Source of the DNA: Tissierellia bacterium
Lineage (GTDB): Bacteria; Bacillota; Clostridia; Tissierellales; Peptoniphilaceae
Reading direction: 5' to 3'
Assembly: GCA_030532305.1 (NCBI GenBank)
Contig: JAUNLJ010000004.1
Location: 1-64,000 of the forward strand
DNA length: 64,000 nucleotides
The notes under the pieces are model-generated. The model had not been told where the DNA came from. It ran no database searches and saw only the letters and a program-made list of their open reading frames with translations. This document shows, piece after piece, positions 47,259-53,806 of the stretch. Every line of letters begins with the position of its first letter. Position 1 is the first letter of the stretch. Position numbers and translations under genes: made by a program.

Positions 47259-47668
47259 AGAAAATAAGCTAAGAAAAAGCTAGATAAACATGGAAGATTG
47301 ACAGAGAGCCGGGGGAGCTGAGAGCCTGGTAATGGGAAGTGTTTGTCATTTCACTTTGGAGCTGGTGGGCTCATAAGGCCCTCCCGTATCCCGCGTTAAG
47401 GGTCCAAGAGATAGGTAAGACCTATAAAAAAGGTGGTAACGCGAGCACTTCGTCCTTTTGGCGGAGGGCTTTTTTATTTAAGAAAATAAGCTAAGAAAAA
47501 GCTAGATAAACATGGAAGATTGACAGAGAGCCGGGGGAGCTGAGAGCCTGGTAATGGGAAGTGTTTGTCATTTCACTTTGGAGCTGGTGGGCTCATAAGG
47601 CCCTCCCGTATCCCGCGTTAAGGGTTCAAGAGATAGGTAAGACCTATAAAAAAGGTGGTAACGCGAGC
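47161..47668 (+). repeat. 222-bp tandem duplication covering T-box copies
   Basis: Bases 47161-47446 match the sequence 222 bases downstream with a single difference (47404 against 47626). The unit covers one complete T-box plus the spacer TTTAAGAAAATAAGCTAAG. Near-identity in non-coding DNA indicates a recent duplication or ongoing homogenisation. Confidence 0.93.
47300..47480 (+). promoter_or_regulatory. T-box riboswitch, copy 2 (probable Trp)
   Basis: Same layout as copy 1: stem I region from 47301, candidate specifier TGG at 47363-47365, antiterminator core AAGGTGGTAACGCG (47430-47443), then CGTCC and a terminator with six T. CGCGTTA at 47392-47398 is exactly complementary to TAACGCG of the core, a possible competing structure. 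It is nearly identical to copy 3. Confidence 0.88.
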
Positions 47669-47705
47669 GCCCTCGTCCTTTTGGATGGGGGCCCATTTAT
47701 TTTTA
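47522..47705 (+). promoter_or_regulatory. T-box riboswitch, copy 3, next to the gene (probable Trp)
   Basis: Third copy, identical to copy 2 except for one base (T at 47626) until 47668. Its terminator arm then diverges: GCGCCCTCGTCCTTTTGGATGGGGGCCC replaces the copy 1/2 sequence and the T-run is TTTATTTTT. Candidate specifier TGG at 47585-47587; antiterminator core at 47652-47665. It directly controls the downstream lipoprotein gene. Confidence 0.88.
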
Positions 47706-47719
47706 AGGAGGAAGGAAAG

Positions 47720-48700
47720 ATGAAAAAGTTATTGGCCTGTCTTATGGCCCTAAGTGTCCTGGTGACAGCCTGTAGTTCTGGAGCTGGTGAGACGGCAGGG
47801 TCAGACCAGGCTGGGTCTGGGGAGGAGCTTGTTATCGGTATTATTCAATATATGGACCATGTGTCTCTAGATGCAGCCAATAGGGGTTTTCAAGAGGAGC
47901 TAGAAGCCTCTGGCAAGAAGGTCCGCTTTATAGAGCAAAATGCCAATGGAGACCTGGCTACGGTCAGTCAAATTGGAGCCAAGTTCCAGGCTGAAGAGGT
48001 GGACCTGGTCTATGCCATTGCCACCCCGGCAGCCCAGGGCATGCAAAACCAGCTAGATAAGACCCCCCTGGTCTTCTCTGCCGTCACCGACCCCCAAGGG
48101 GCAGACCTGGTAGAGAGCCTAGAATCCCCTGGGGGAAATATGACCGGGGTCAGCGACTATATAGATCCCAAGACCCAGCTAGAAAGATTCATCAGCCTCT
48201 ATCCTGAGGCCAAGACCATAGGGGTCATCTACAACACCGGGGAGCAAAACTCCAGGGTCCAGGTGGAAGAACTTAGGCAGGCAGCCGAGTCTCTGGGCCT
48301 AGGCCTTAAGGAAGTGGGCATTAGCCAAATTGCCGATGTGTCCCAGGCCATCGCCTCCTTGGCAAAAGACATAGACGGTCTTTTTGCCCTGACAGACAAT
48401 ATGGTGGCCAGTGCAGGCCCCACGGTGGCCAAGGCCCTTTTAGATAAAAAAATCCCCTCTGTATCAGCAGAAGAGGGTCAGGTAAAAAATGGTCTCCTTT
48501 TTAGTGAGGGGGTCAACTATGAAGAGCATGGCCGCCAGGCCGGAAGAATGGCCCTAAAGATTTTAGAGGGCCAGGCTCCCAAGGACTTACCTGTAGAATT
48601 TAATGAGGTCAATCATTTACTAGTTAACGAAGAGACAGCCAAGGCCCTGGGTCTGGATTTAAATCATCCAGCCCTTCAGGAAGGTACCCTGGTAAAATAA
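47720..48700 (+). CDS. ABC transporter substrate-binding lipoprotein, TrpX-like (first copy)
   Basis: 326 residues. Lipoprotein signal peptide with lipobox LVTAC (Cys18), then a type I periplasmic-binding fold of the ABC_sub_bind (PF04392) family: IGIIQYMDHVSLDAANRGFQ, YAIATPAAQGM, VFSAVTDPQGADLVESL, GVIYNTGEQNS and ALTDNMVAS. Members of this family include streptococcal TrpX for tryptophan uptake. ATG 47720 follows AGGAGGAAGG. An upstream extension of the frame to 47561 runs through the T-box and is not coding. It has no permease of its own; those follow the second copy. Confidence 0.9.
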   Translation: MKKLLACLMALSVLVTACSSGAGETAGSDQAGSGEELVIGIIQYMDHVSLDAANRGFQEELEASGKKVRFIEQNANGDLATVSQIGAKFQAEEVDLVYAIATPAAQGMQNQLDKTPLVFSAVTDPQGADLVESLESPGGNMTGVSDYIDPKTQLERFISLYPEAKTIGVIYNTGEQNSRVQVEELRQAAESLGLGLKEVGISQIADVSQAIASLAKDIDGLFALTDNMVASAGPTVAKALLDKKIPSVSAEEGQVKNGLLFSEGVNYEEHGRQAGRMALKILEGQAPKDLPVEFNEVNHLLVNEETAKALGLDLNHPALQEGTLVK

Positions 48701-48703
48701 GTC

Positions 48704-48732
48704 TTGACAAAGTGTCTTCTATACTTTACACT
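48704..48732 (+). promoter_or_regulatory. Promoter of the fourth T-box
   Basis: TTGACA (48704-48709), 17 bp, TACACT (48727-48732), starting three bases after the stop of the first substrate-binding gene. It makes the second substrate-binding gene a separate transcription unit. Confidence 0.8.
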
Positions 48733-48738
48733 GGTAAA

Positions 48739-49021
48739 CAAATTATATAAAAGGCGAGATATGAGAGAAGAACAAGGGGAGACTTTCCAGAGAGCTATCG
48801 GCAGGTGGAAGATAGCAAGAGAAGCTTGTTATATATACACTCATATAGCTGACTGGCTGAAGGAAAGTAGGCCAGTCCGGAGACCCCCGTTAGCATAGGT
48901 TGAGGATTAACTCTTAGAGGTAATTATATTTATAATTACAAATCAGGGTGGTACCACGAGATATGACCTCTCGTCCCTGTAAACCGTTTGTGTTTGCAGA
49001 GACGGGGGGTAATTTTTTTTG
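48739..49021 (+). promoter_or_regulatory. T-box riboswitch, copy 4 (probable Trp), diverged from the other three
   Basis: Classical T-box. Lower stem I pairs ACTTTCC (48782-48788) with GGAAAGT (48862-48868); AGCTAT (48793-48798) pairs with ATAGCT (48845-48850). The specifier loop contains GACTGGCTGAA, best read as TGG (48854-48856). The core AGGGTGGTACCACG is at 48945-48958. The terminator pairs CGTCCCTGTAAAC (48972-48984) with GTTTGCAGAGACG (48992-49004) and ends in eight T. The sequence is quite unlike copies 1-3, so it is not part of the recent duplication. Confidence 0.9.
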
Positions 49022-49031
49022 GAGGTAAAAA

Positions 49032-50045
49032 ATGAAAAAAAATCTTAGAAAAAAAGCCTTAGTTAGCCTTTTTCTGGGTCTAACCATGGCCCTCGTAGGA
49101 TGTAGTCAAGGTACAGGATCCAATAAGACAAATACCAGTCCAGAAGAAGAAAAGACCTTAAAGATTGGTGTTGTACAATTGGCTGAACATGTGGCTTTAG
49201 ACCGTGCCAGACAGGGTTTTGAAGAGGAATTACAAGACCAGGGCATCAAGGCAGAAATTATTTATGAAAATGCCCAGGGGGAACTTCCTTCTGTCATGAC
49301 CATTAGCAAAAATTTTATCAAAGAAGAGGTAGACCTGGTCTACGCCATAGCAACACCAGCAGCCCAAGGGGCCCAAAATGCCTTAGCTGATACAGACATT
49401 CCCCTTATCTTTAATGCCGTCACAGACCCGGTGGATGCGGGCCTAGTGGAAAGTTTAGAAAAACCTGGTGGACAGGTAACCGGAGTTAGTGACTATATTG
49501 GACCCAAGGACCAGTTAAAGGCCTTTGTAGACTTGTTCCCAGAAATTAAGACCCTGGGGGTCCTCTACTCCACCAACGAGGCCAACTCCGCCAGACAAAT
49601 AGAAGACCTAGAGGCAGCCTGTGATGAATTGGGCATCGAGCTTATGGTTAAGGGGATTAATAACATTAATGATGCTAGCCCCACCATGGCCAGCATTGTG
49701 ACCCAAATAGACGGCCACTTTGCCATTACAGACAATATGACCTCCTCATCAGCTGCCGCCATAGGCAAGATCTTAAAAGAAAATAAAATTCCTTCCTACG
49801 CCGCAGAAGAAGGCCCTGTTGAAAGTGGCCTCCTCCTATCGGATGGGGTTAGTTACCAAGAACTAGGCCATCTAGCAGGAAGACAAGCCATAGATATCCT
49901 AGTCGAAGGCAAGTCTATCAGTGATATGCCTGTTGGTTTTGCAGAAAACACCACCCGGGTAGTCAACGAAGAAGTAGCCCAGGCCCTGGGATTAGACTTA
50001 GCCATTTTTAAAGAGGCCAAATTCGTAAAAACAAGAACAGAATAA
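49032..50045 (+). CDS. ABC transporter substrate-binding lipoprotein, TrpX-like (second copy)
   Basis: 337 residues, a paralogue of the protein at 47720. Lipobox LVGC (Cys24), then the same landmarks: IGVVQLAEHVALDRARQGFE, YAIATPAAQGAQNAL, FNAVTDPVDAGLVESLEKPGG, VTGVSDYIGPKDQL and AITDNMTSSS. It is followed by permease and ATPase genes, completing an importer of the TrpXYZ type. Its own T-box and promoter lie directly upstream. GGAGGT precedes the ATG. Substrate is inferred from family and T-box, not shown. Confidence 0.9.
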   Translation: MKKNLRKKALVSLFLGLTMALVGCSQGTGSNKTNTSPEEEKTLKIGVVQLAEHVALDRARQGFEEELQDQGIKAEIIYENAQGELPSVMTISKNFIKEEVDLVYAIATPAAQGAQNALADTDIPLIFNAVTDPVDAGLVESLEKPGGQVTGVSDYIGPKDQLKAFVDLFPEIKTLGVLYSTNEANSARQIEDLEAACDELGIELMVKGINNINDASPTMASIVTQIDGHFAITDNMTSSSAAAIGKILKENKIPSYAAEEGPVESGLLLSDGVSYQELGHLAGRQAIDILVEGKSISDMPVGFAENTTRVVNEEVAQALGLDLAIFKEAKFVKTRTE

Positions 50046-50056
50046 AGAGGGACAAC

Positions 50057-50935
50057 ATGCAAGAGATACTTTTAGCCTCCCTGGAACAGGGACTTATTTT
50101 CTCCCTGCTGGCTGTGGGGGTCATGATTACGTTTAGACTATTGGATATTGCCGACCTATCGGTAGAAGGGACCTTTCCTTTGGGGGCCTTTGTCCTAGCC
50201 TGGGGCTTTGCTTCAAACTTAAACCCCTTTTTGGGCTTGGTCCTGGCCTTTGTGGCCGGATCCCTAGCCGGGCTTTTCACTTATTTTTTATACAAGAAGC
50301 TAGCCATTCCTGCCATCCTAGCCGGGATCCTCACCATGACCATCCTCTACACGGTCAACCTAAAGATCAACGGGACCTCTAATGTGCCCCTGGCCACAGA
50401 GACCACTCTTTTTGACCTGTCCCAGGCCCTACCCGATGTCCTTATTTTAGGGGTCATTGTCCTGGTGATGAAGCTGGCCCTAGACTGGTTCTTGCAGACG
50501 GAACAGGGCTACCTTTTGAAGGTAACAGGAGACAATGACAGCCTGGTGAGAAGTCTAGGCCAAAACCCCAACCGCTACCTGGCCCTGGGGCTTTTGCTCT
50601 CCAACGGCCTGGCCGCCCTAAGTGGGGCCTTAATGGCCCAGTACCAAGGCTTTGTAGATATTACCATGGGCCAGTCCATGATTGTAACGGCCCTGGCCTC
50701 CATTGTCATAGGAGAGGCCATCTTCCGCTACAATAAGAGCCTAAAAATTACCAGCCGGGGCATTCTAGGGGCCCTTATCTATAGGATAATCTATGGCCTA
50801 GCCATTCACTTTGGCCTAAACCCCGATGACCTAAAGGCGATTACAGCCCTGATCGTTATTGCCTTTATTGCCTACAATAACCTATCCGCTAGCCAAAAAA
50901 GAAGGCAGCAGATTAGAAAAGCAAAGGAGCAATAA
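50057..50935 (+). CDS. ABC transporter permease, TrpY-like
   Basis: 292-residue multi-spanning permease of the BPD_transp_2 (LivH-like) group, with GLIFSLLAVGVMITFRLLDIADLSVEGTF near the N-terminus and about eight hydrophobic segments. A conserved cytoplasmic loop LLKVTGDNDSLVRSLGQNPNRY should contact the ATPase, and GFVDITMGQSMIVTALASIVIGE follows. It lies between the second substrate-binding gene and the ATPase, 11 bases after the former. Confidence 0.93.
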   Translation: MQEILLASLEQGLIFSLLAVGVMITFRLLDIADLSVEGTFPLGAFVLAWGFASNLNPFLGLVLAFVAGSLAGLFTYFLYKKLAIPAILAGILTMTILYTVNLKINGTSNVPLATETTLFDLSQALPDVLILGVIVLVMKLALDWFLQTEQGYLLKVTGDNDSLVRSLGQNPNRYLALGLLLSNGLAALSGALMAQYQGFVDITMGQSMIVTALASIVIGEAIFRYNKSLKITSRGILGALIYRIIYGLAIHFGLNPDDLKAITALIVIAFIAYNNLSASQKRRQQIRKAKEQ

Positions 50936-50936
50936 G

Positions 50937-51713
50937 ATGTTGTCTATAAAGCATTTACAAAAGACCTTTTATCCAGGCACCCCGGAAGAAAATCGGGTCT
51001 TCAAGGATTTTAACCTAGAGACCCAGGACCATGGCTGTATTGCCATCCTAGGCCCCAACGGCTGTGGGAAATCCACCCTCTTTAACCTGGTCACAGGGGG
51101 TCTTCAGGCTGATGCAGGAAAAATTGAATTAAACGGGCTAGACCTGACCCCCATTTCTGAAGTGGACCGGGCCAAGTATATTGGCCGGGTCATGCAGGAC
51201 CCCTCTAAGGGGGTTAGCCCCAACCTGACCATCCTAGAAAACCTCTATCTTTCCCGCCTAAAGGGACAGAAGTTTGGCTTTTCCTCCCTAGTCAAAAAAG
51301 ATATCCAGGACGAGCTGGTAGACAAGCTAGCTAGTGCCAAGCTAGGCCTAGAAAACAAGCTTAACACCCAGGTCAAGTATCTTTCTGGAGGTCAAAGGCA
51401 GACCGTGAGCCTTATTATGGCCACCTACAACCGGCCAGACCTCCTCCTTTTAGACGAGCACACAGCCGCCCTAGACCCAAAAACCTCTTACCTGGTCTTA
51501 GAAAAGACCCGGGACCTCATTGACAGGGAAAAGATCCTAACCCTGATGATTACCCATAATCTAAGGACGGCCATTGATTTTTCAGACCGGATTATTATGA
51601 TGCTGGCAGGCAAGATTGTCCTAGACGTGCCCGGAAAAAGCCTAAGTGAGGAAGAGCTCACCAGGATCTACCATGAAAAGATTGACAAGCAGAGGATAAG
51701 TTTGGCCTCCTAG
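50937..51713 (+). CDS. ABC transporter ATP-binding protein, TrpZ-like
   Basis: 258-residue ATPase: Walker A LGPNGCGKSTLF, Q-loop VMQDPSKGVSPNLTI, signature KYLSGGQRQTVSL, Walker B LLLLDEHTAALDP and the H-loop MITHNL. ATG 50937 has AAAGGAG upstream and begins LSIKHLQKTF; the longer frame into the permease gene is not supported. Last gene of the T-box 4 unit. Confidence 0.94.
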   Translation: MLSIKHLQKTFYPGTPEENRVFKDFNLETQDHGCIAILGPNGCGKSTLFNLVTGGLQADAGKIELNGLDLTPISEVDRAKYIGRVMQDPSKGVSPNLTILENLYLSRLKGQKFGFSSLVKKDIQDELVDKLASAKLGLENKLNTQVKYLSGGQRQTVSLIMATYNRPDLLLLDEHTAALDPKTSYLVLEKTRDLIDREKILTLMITHNLRTAIDFSDRIIMMLAGKIVLDVPGKSLSEEELTRIYHEKIDKQRISLAS

Positions 51714-51749
51714 GTCCCTTTAAGAGGTGAAAAAAACTAGAGAATGTTG

Positions 51750-51755
51750 TATAAT
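51750..51755 (+). promoter_or_regulatory. -10 element before the glutathione-peroxidase-like gene
   Basis: Perfect TATAAT at 51750-51755, 20 bases before the ATG with an AGGGAGGGG ribosome binding site between. GTGAAA at 51727-51732 is at 17 bp as a weak -35. Confidence 0.55.
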
Positions 51756-51775
51756 GGGGTAAGGGAGGGGATTTC

Positions 51776-52237
51776 ATGAATATTTATGCCACGTCCGTTA
51801 AAACCATAGAAGGCAAAAAAACTGATCTTAAGGCCTACCAAAATCAAGTTTTACTCATTGTCAATACGGCAAGCCAATCTAGCAGGAGTATTCAACTAGA
51901 AGGCCTCCAAAGGCTCTATGATATTTACAAGGAAGACGGATTCGCCGTTTTGGCCTTTCCATGCAATCAATTTAACCAAGATGAACCTGGTGATGATGCT
52001 GAGATTTTGGCCCGAATGAGGGGAGAATTTGAAATCTCATTCCCGATTTTTTCAAAAACAGATGTAAAGGGACCAGAAGCCCACCCGCTCTTTGTTGGCT
52101 TAACCCAGGACATAGAGGGGGAAGTAGAAGACAATTTTGAAAAGTTCTTAGTGGACCGGGACGGCCAGCTAGTAGCCCGTTTCCCCACAGGAAAGCAACC
52201 CATTGACTTAAAAGATGATATTGATGAGCTGATTTAA
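51776..52237 (+). CDS. Glutathione peroxidase-fold protein lacking the peroxidatic cysteine
   Basis: 153 residues, collinear with bacterial GPx/BsaA proteins: an IYATSVKTIEGK start, LLIVNTAS, LEGLQRLYDIY, VLAFPCNQF, HPLFVGLT and NFEKFLVDRDG. In the family the motif NTASKCG carries the catalytic Cys or Sec; here it reads NTASQSS, with Ser at position 35 (codon TCT, not TGA). The Trp of WNF is Asp119, and the resolving-Cys position is also not Cys; Gln65 and Asn120 remain. Ordinary peroxidase chemistry is therefore unlikely. It has its own promoter and terminator. Confidence 0.85.
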   Translation: MNIYATSVKTIEGKKTDLKAYQNQVLLIVNTASQSSRSIQLEGLQRLYDIYKEDGFAVLAFPCNQFNQDEPGDDAEILARMRGEFEISFPIFSKTDVKGPEAHPLFVGLTQDIEGEVEDNFEKFLVDRDGQLVARFPTGKQPIDLKDDIDELI

Positions 52238-52244
52238 TAGAAGG

Positions 52245-52275
52245 GATTCCCCATCCACATGGGGGATCTTTTTTT
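52245..52275 (+). terminator. Terminator after the GPx-like gene
   Basis: Ten-bp stem GATTCCCCAT (52245-52254) / ATGGGGGATC (52259-52268) with loop CCAC and eight T. Very strong. Confidence 0.93.
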
Positions 52276-52333
52276 ATGGTCTTGTGTGAAAGATTAGTGA
52301 TAGGCCGATGAAAGATTCATGAAGGGGCCTTAA

Positions 52334-52351
52334 TTTACCTAAACTTTACAA
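52334..52351 (+). promoter_or_regulatory. Probable Pho operator before the permuted pstS
   Basis: TTTACCTAAACTTTACAA: two TTTAC units 11 bp apart, the helical-turn spacing of PhoP/PhoB boxes. A copy with only one base different lies before pstC. TATAAA at 52360-52365 may serve as -10. Binding by the response regulator encoded at 56932 is inferred. Confidence 0.65.
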
Positions 52352-52425
52352 TAAGTGGATATAAATCTAACCCATCTTAGGTAAACTAAGGGACAGTAGA
52401 TCACATGAATTAAGAGGAGGAAAAA

Positions 52426-53385
52426 ATGAACAATATTAAAAGAATTGGTCTAATTGCTAGTATGACTGCCCTAAGTTTAGCCCTTGTTGCTTGTGGTGGA
52501 AACGAAGCTGCCAACAACGGTGGAGAAAATGCCGCCAACAACACTGAAGCCAATGCAGGAAACAATGTAGCTACAGAAGAAGCTGCTGATCCTTCTGAAC
52601 TAGGTGCTATTGCAGTAGTTAGCCGTGAAGATGGGTCCGGAACTAGAGGGGCCTTTGTTGAAATCGTCGGCATTCTTGAAGAAGACGAAAATGGCGAAGA
52701 AATTGACATGACCACCCAAGAAGCCGATATCCAAAACTCTACCAATGGGGTTATGACCACTGTAGCTGGAAACCCTTCAGCCATTGGCTATATCTCTTTA
52801 GGCTCTCTTAACGACACCGTTAAGGCCCTAAGCATTGATGGGGTTGAACCTACTGCTGAAACTATTATTGCTGGCGACTATGCCATTGCAAGACCCTTCC
52901 TACTAGTAACTAAGGGAGCACCTGCTGAAGGTTCTATTGAAGAAGACTTCCTAAAGTTTGCTCACTCTAAAGAAGGTCAAGACCTAGCTGAACAAGAAGG
53001 CTATGTCAGGGTAGCTGGTGAAGAAGAATACGAAGCTGCAGGCCTTTCTGGTTCTATTACTGTAGCAGGTTCTACTTCTGTAACTCCCCTTGTAGAAGTT
53101 CTTGTTGAAGCCTACACTGCCCACAACCCAGATGTAACCATCGAAATCCAATCTACCGGTTCTTCTGCAGGTATCCAAGCTGCCACAGAAGGAACAGCTC
53201 AAATTGGTATGTCTTCTAGAAACCTAAAAGATGAAGAAAAAGGCGAACTTGAAGAACTTGTTCTAGCCCAAGACGGGATTGCTGTTATCGTAAATACTGA
53301 AAATCCCCTAGCTGATATGTCCCTTGAAAATGTTAAAAACATCTTCCTTGGGGAAATGGCTGACTGGTCTGAACTTGCAGAATAA
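52426..53385 (+). CDS. pstS: Phosphate-binding lipoprotein with circularly permuted PstS domain
   Basis: 319 residues. Lipobox LVAC (Cys23), Asn/Ala/Glu-rich linker (24-58), then the two PstS halves in reversed order. Residues 60-200 are what is normally the second half: IAVVSREDGSGTRGAF, QNSTNGVMTTVAGNPSAIGY, ARPFLLVTKG and SKEGQDLAEQEGYVRV. Residues 208-319 are normally the first half: SGSITVAGSTSVTPLVEVL, EIQSTGSSAGIQAATEG, QIGMSSRNLKDEE and VKNIFLGEMADWSEL. All phosphate-binding loops are present once. GAGGAGG precedes the ATG, and codon use is of the highly expressed type. Function as the phosphate receptor for pstCAB is inferred from its position. Confidence 0.88.
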   Translation: MNNIKRIGLIASMTALSLALVACGGNEAANNGGENAANNTEANAGNNVATEEAADPSELGAIAVVSREDGSGTRGAFVEIVGILEEDENGEEIDMTTQEADIQNSTNGVMTTVAGNPSAIGYISLGSLNDTVKALSIDGVEPTAETIIAGDYAIARPFLLVTKGAPAEGSIEEDFLKFAHSKEGQDLAEQEGYVRVAGEEEYEAAGLSGSITVAGSTSVTPLVEVLVEAYTAHNPDVTIEIQSTGSSAGIQAATEGTAQIGMSSRNLKDEEKGELEELVLAQDGIAVIVNTENPLADMSLENVKNIFLGEMADWSELAE

Positions 53386-53440
53386 GCTAGACCCTAAAAA
53401 CCCTAACTTTCTTTAAGAAAATAGGATTCCTAAAAATCTA

Positions 53441-53475
53441 ATTGGCATGGCGACCCAGGTCCCATGCCAATTTTT
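53441..53475 (+). terminator. Terminator after pstS
   Basis: Perfect ten-bp stem ATTGGCATGG (53441-53450) / CCATGCCAAT (53462-53471), then TTTTA. It ends the pstS transcript. Confidence 0.92.
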
Positions 53476-53730
53476 ATTGGCTAGGATCGTCTGGAAAAAA
53501 AGTCTAGCTTAAAATTGGGCCAGGGACAAGGCCTCATCAGCTAGAAAAAGGAAGGGGACCTGGCTTAAAACCCTTAAAATTTTTATGGAAAAACCTCAAG
53601 GCTATTTAAAGACCATGTAAAGGATGGCCGGGGCCTAGATAAAAAATAGGTAAAGCCAGGCCCCTTTGTAAAGGGAATGACCTAAGATTGGGGAAATTTT
53701 CAGCTTATGCAAGGGATTTCCCCTCTAAAC

Positions 53731-53748
53731 TTTACATAAACTTTACAA
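53731..53748 (+). promoter_or_regulatory. Probable Pho operator before pstC
   Basis: TTTACATAAACTTTACAA, identical to the pstS-upstream element in 17 of 18 bases, again with an 11-bp repeat period. TATATT at 53759-53764 could be the -10. It lies about 60 bases before pstC. Confidence 0.65.
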
Positions 53749-53806
53749 TTCAGCTAAGTATATTTGACCCTGGCTTGCTATGCTAGGGAACAAAGGAGGA
53801 GAACAA

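Larger units (their letters stand above)
53386..53806 (+). other. Gene-free 420-bp interval between pstS and pstC
   Basis: No credible open frame on either strand. It contains the pstS terminator (53441-53475), about 250 bases in which I see no feature, and the Pho-type repeat at 53731-53748. The separation means pstS is transcribed apart from pstCAB-phoU. Confidence 0.7.

Noticed and set aside
47078-47705. Three regular repeats considered as a CRISPR array
   Set aside because: The unit is 222 bp with no short-repeat/spacer pattern, and it carries T-box cores and terminators.
47561-47719. N-terminal extension of the first substrate-binding protein
   Set aside because: The extension translates T-box copy 3 and its terminator; the true start at 47720 has a strong ribosome binding site and a proper lipoprotein signal.
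48704-48898. 64-codon frame after the first substrate-binding gene
   Set aside because: It begins within a -35 promoter hexamer and covers stem I of the fourth T-box, so it is not coding.
51875-51890. Possible selenocysteine in the glutathione-peroxidase-like gene
   Set aside because: The catalytic position is TCT (Ser), not TGA, so no recoding is involved.
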